From Siphonodentalium dalli (lineage: Eukaryota; Mollusca; Scaphopoda; Gadilida; Siphonodentaliidae), in NCBI GenBank assembly GCA_032622095.1, contig CP136064.1, positions 261,063,863 through 261,127,862 on the forward strand: a stretch of DNA of 64,000 nt, written 5' to 3'. The DNA itself is not shown here. Below are more model-generated notes on this DNA. The model searched no databases, was not told the DNA's origin, and saw nothing but the letters and a program-made list of their open reading frames with translations. Position 1 is the stretch's first letter.

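Overview
The window is animal nuclear DNA dominated by one large, intron-rich gene on the + strand. Joining 36 exons with GT..AG borders gives a continuous frame of 2442 codons from an ATG at 4365 to the right edge at 64000. The protein is the N-terminal half of an axonemal dynein heavy chain. Exon after exon it matches, as I remember the family, animal DNAH10 (heavy chain of the two-headed inner arm dynein f/I1). The window covers the tail, the linker, the whole AAA1 ATPase module and AAA2 as far as its Walker B region. The rest (AAA3-AAA6, stalk, microtubule-binding domain, C-terminal domain) lies beyond 64000. The intron load, the repeat style (many small TIR elements, TACATGTA-rich filler, a dispersed GATAACTTTAG / AGTTATGGCCC repeat) and the protein suggest a mollusc, probably a bivalve. 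That placement is an inference.

Layout. 1-1525: the minus strand is open for 508 codons from an ATG at 1525 and runs off the left edge; it looks like the first coding exon of an unrecognised Q/N/P/S/T-rich protein, divergent from the dynein gene. 1526-4364: AT-rich spacer with a 5'-truncated LINE (minus strand, about 2850-3510) and a possible RFX X-box 112 bp before the dynein start codon. 4365-64000: DNAH10 exons of 63-812 bp (most 100-300) separated by introns of 0.3-4.8 kb.

The introns are full of small non-autonomous elements. I separate several families by their ends. TTAA-flanked, piggyBac-like: A (CCCTTTACCCAACA), C (CCCTTTCATGA), D (CCCTTTGAGTGCCA), G (CCCTTTCTATACTAAA). B: ends GTGACCCGCCATAT, 4-bp ATAT/ATTT duplications. 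E: hAT-like, ends CAAGCCTTGAAA, 8-bp duplications, several perfect. F: foldbacks with ends CAGTAATGC at TA. A 1379-bp element at TATA, a PIF/Harbinger-like element at TTA and a TTAA element with ends AGGTACTCAATCC complete the list. Families A, B, C and D, although their ends differ, carry the same roughly 65-bp hairpin (arm TGCATTCTCTTATATATGCG), present more than 30 times here.

Two tandem arrays touch splice sites. A 36-bp array consists of copies of the exon 9 splice acceptor plus the first bases of exon 9, and a transposon has inserted into it. A 1.45-kb 7-bp-periodic minisatellite ends directly at the exon 10 acceptor. I saw no tRNA, rRNA or CRISPR array. Most short ORFs in the introns are translations of the repeats.
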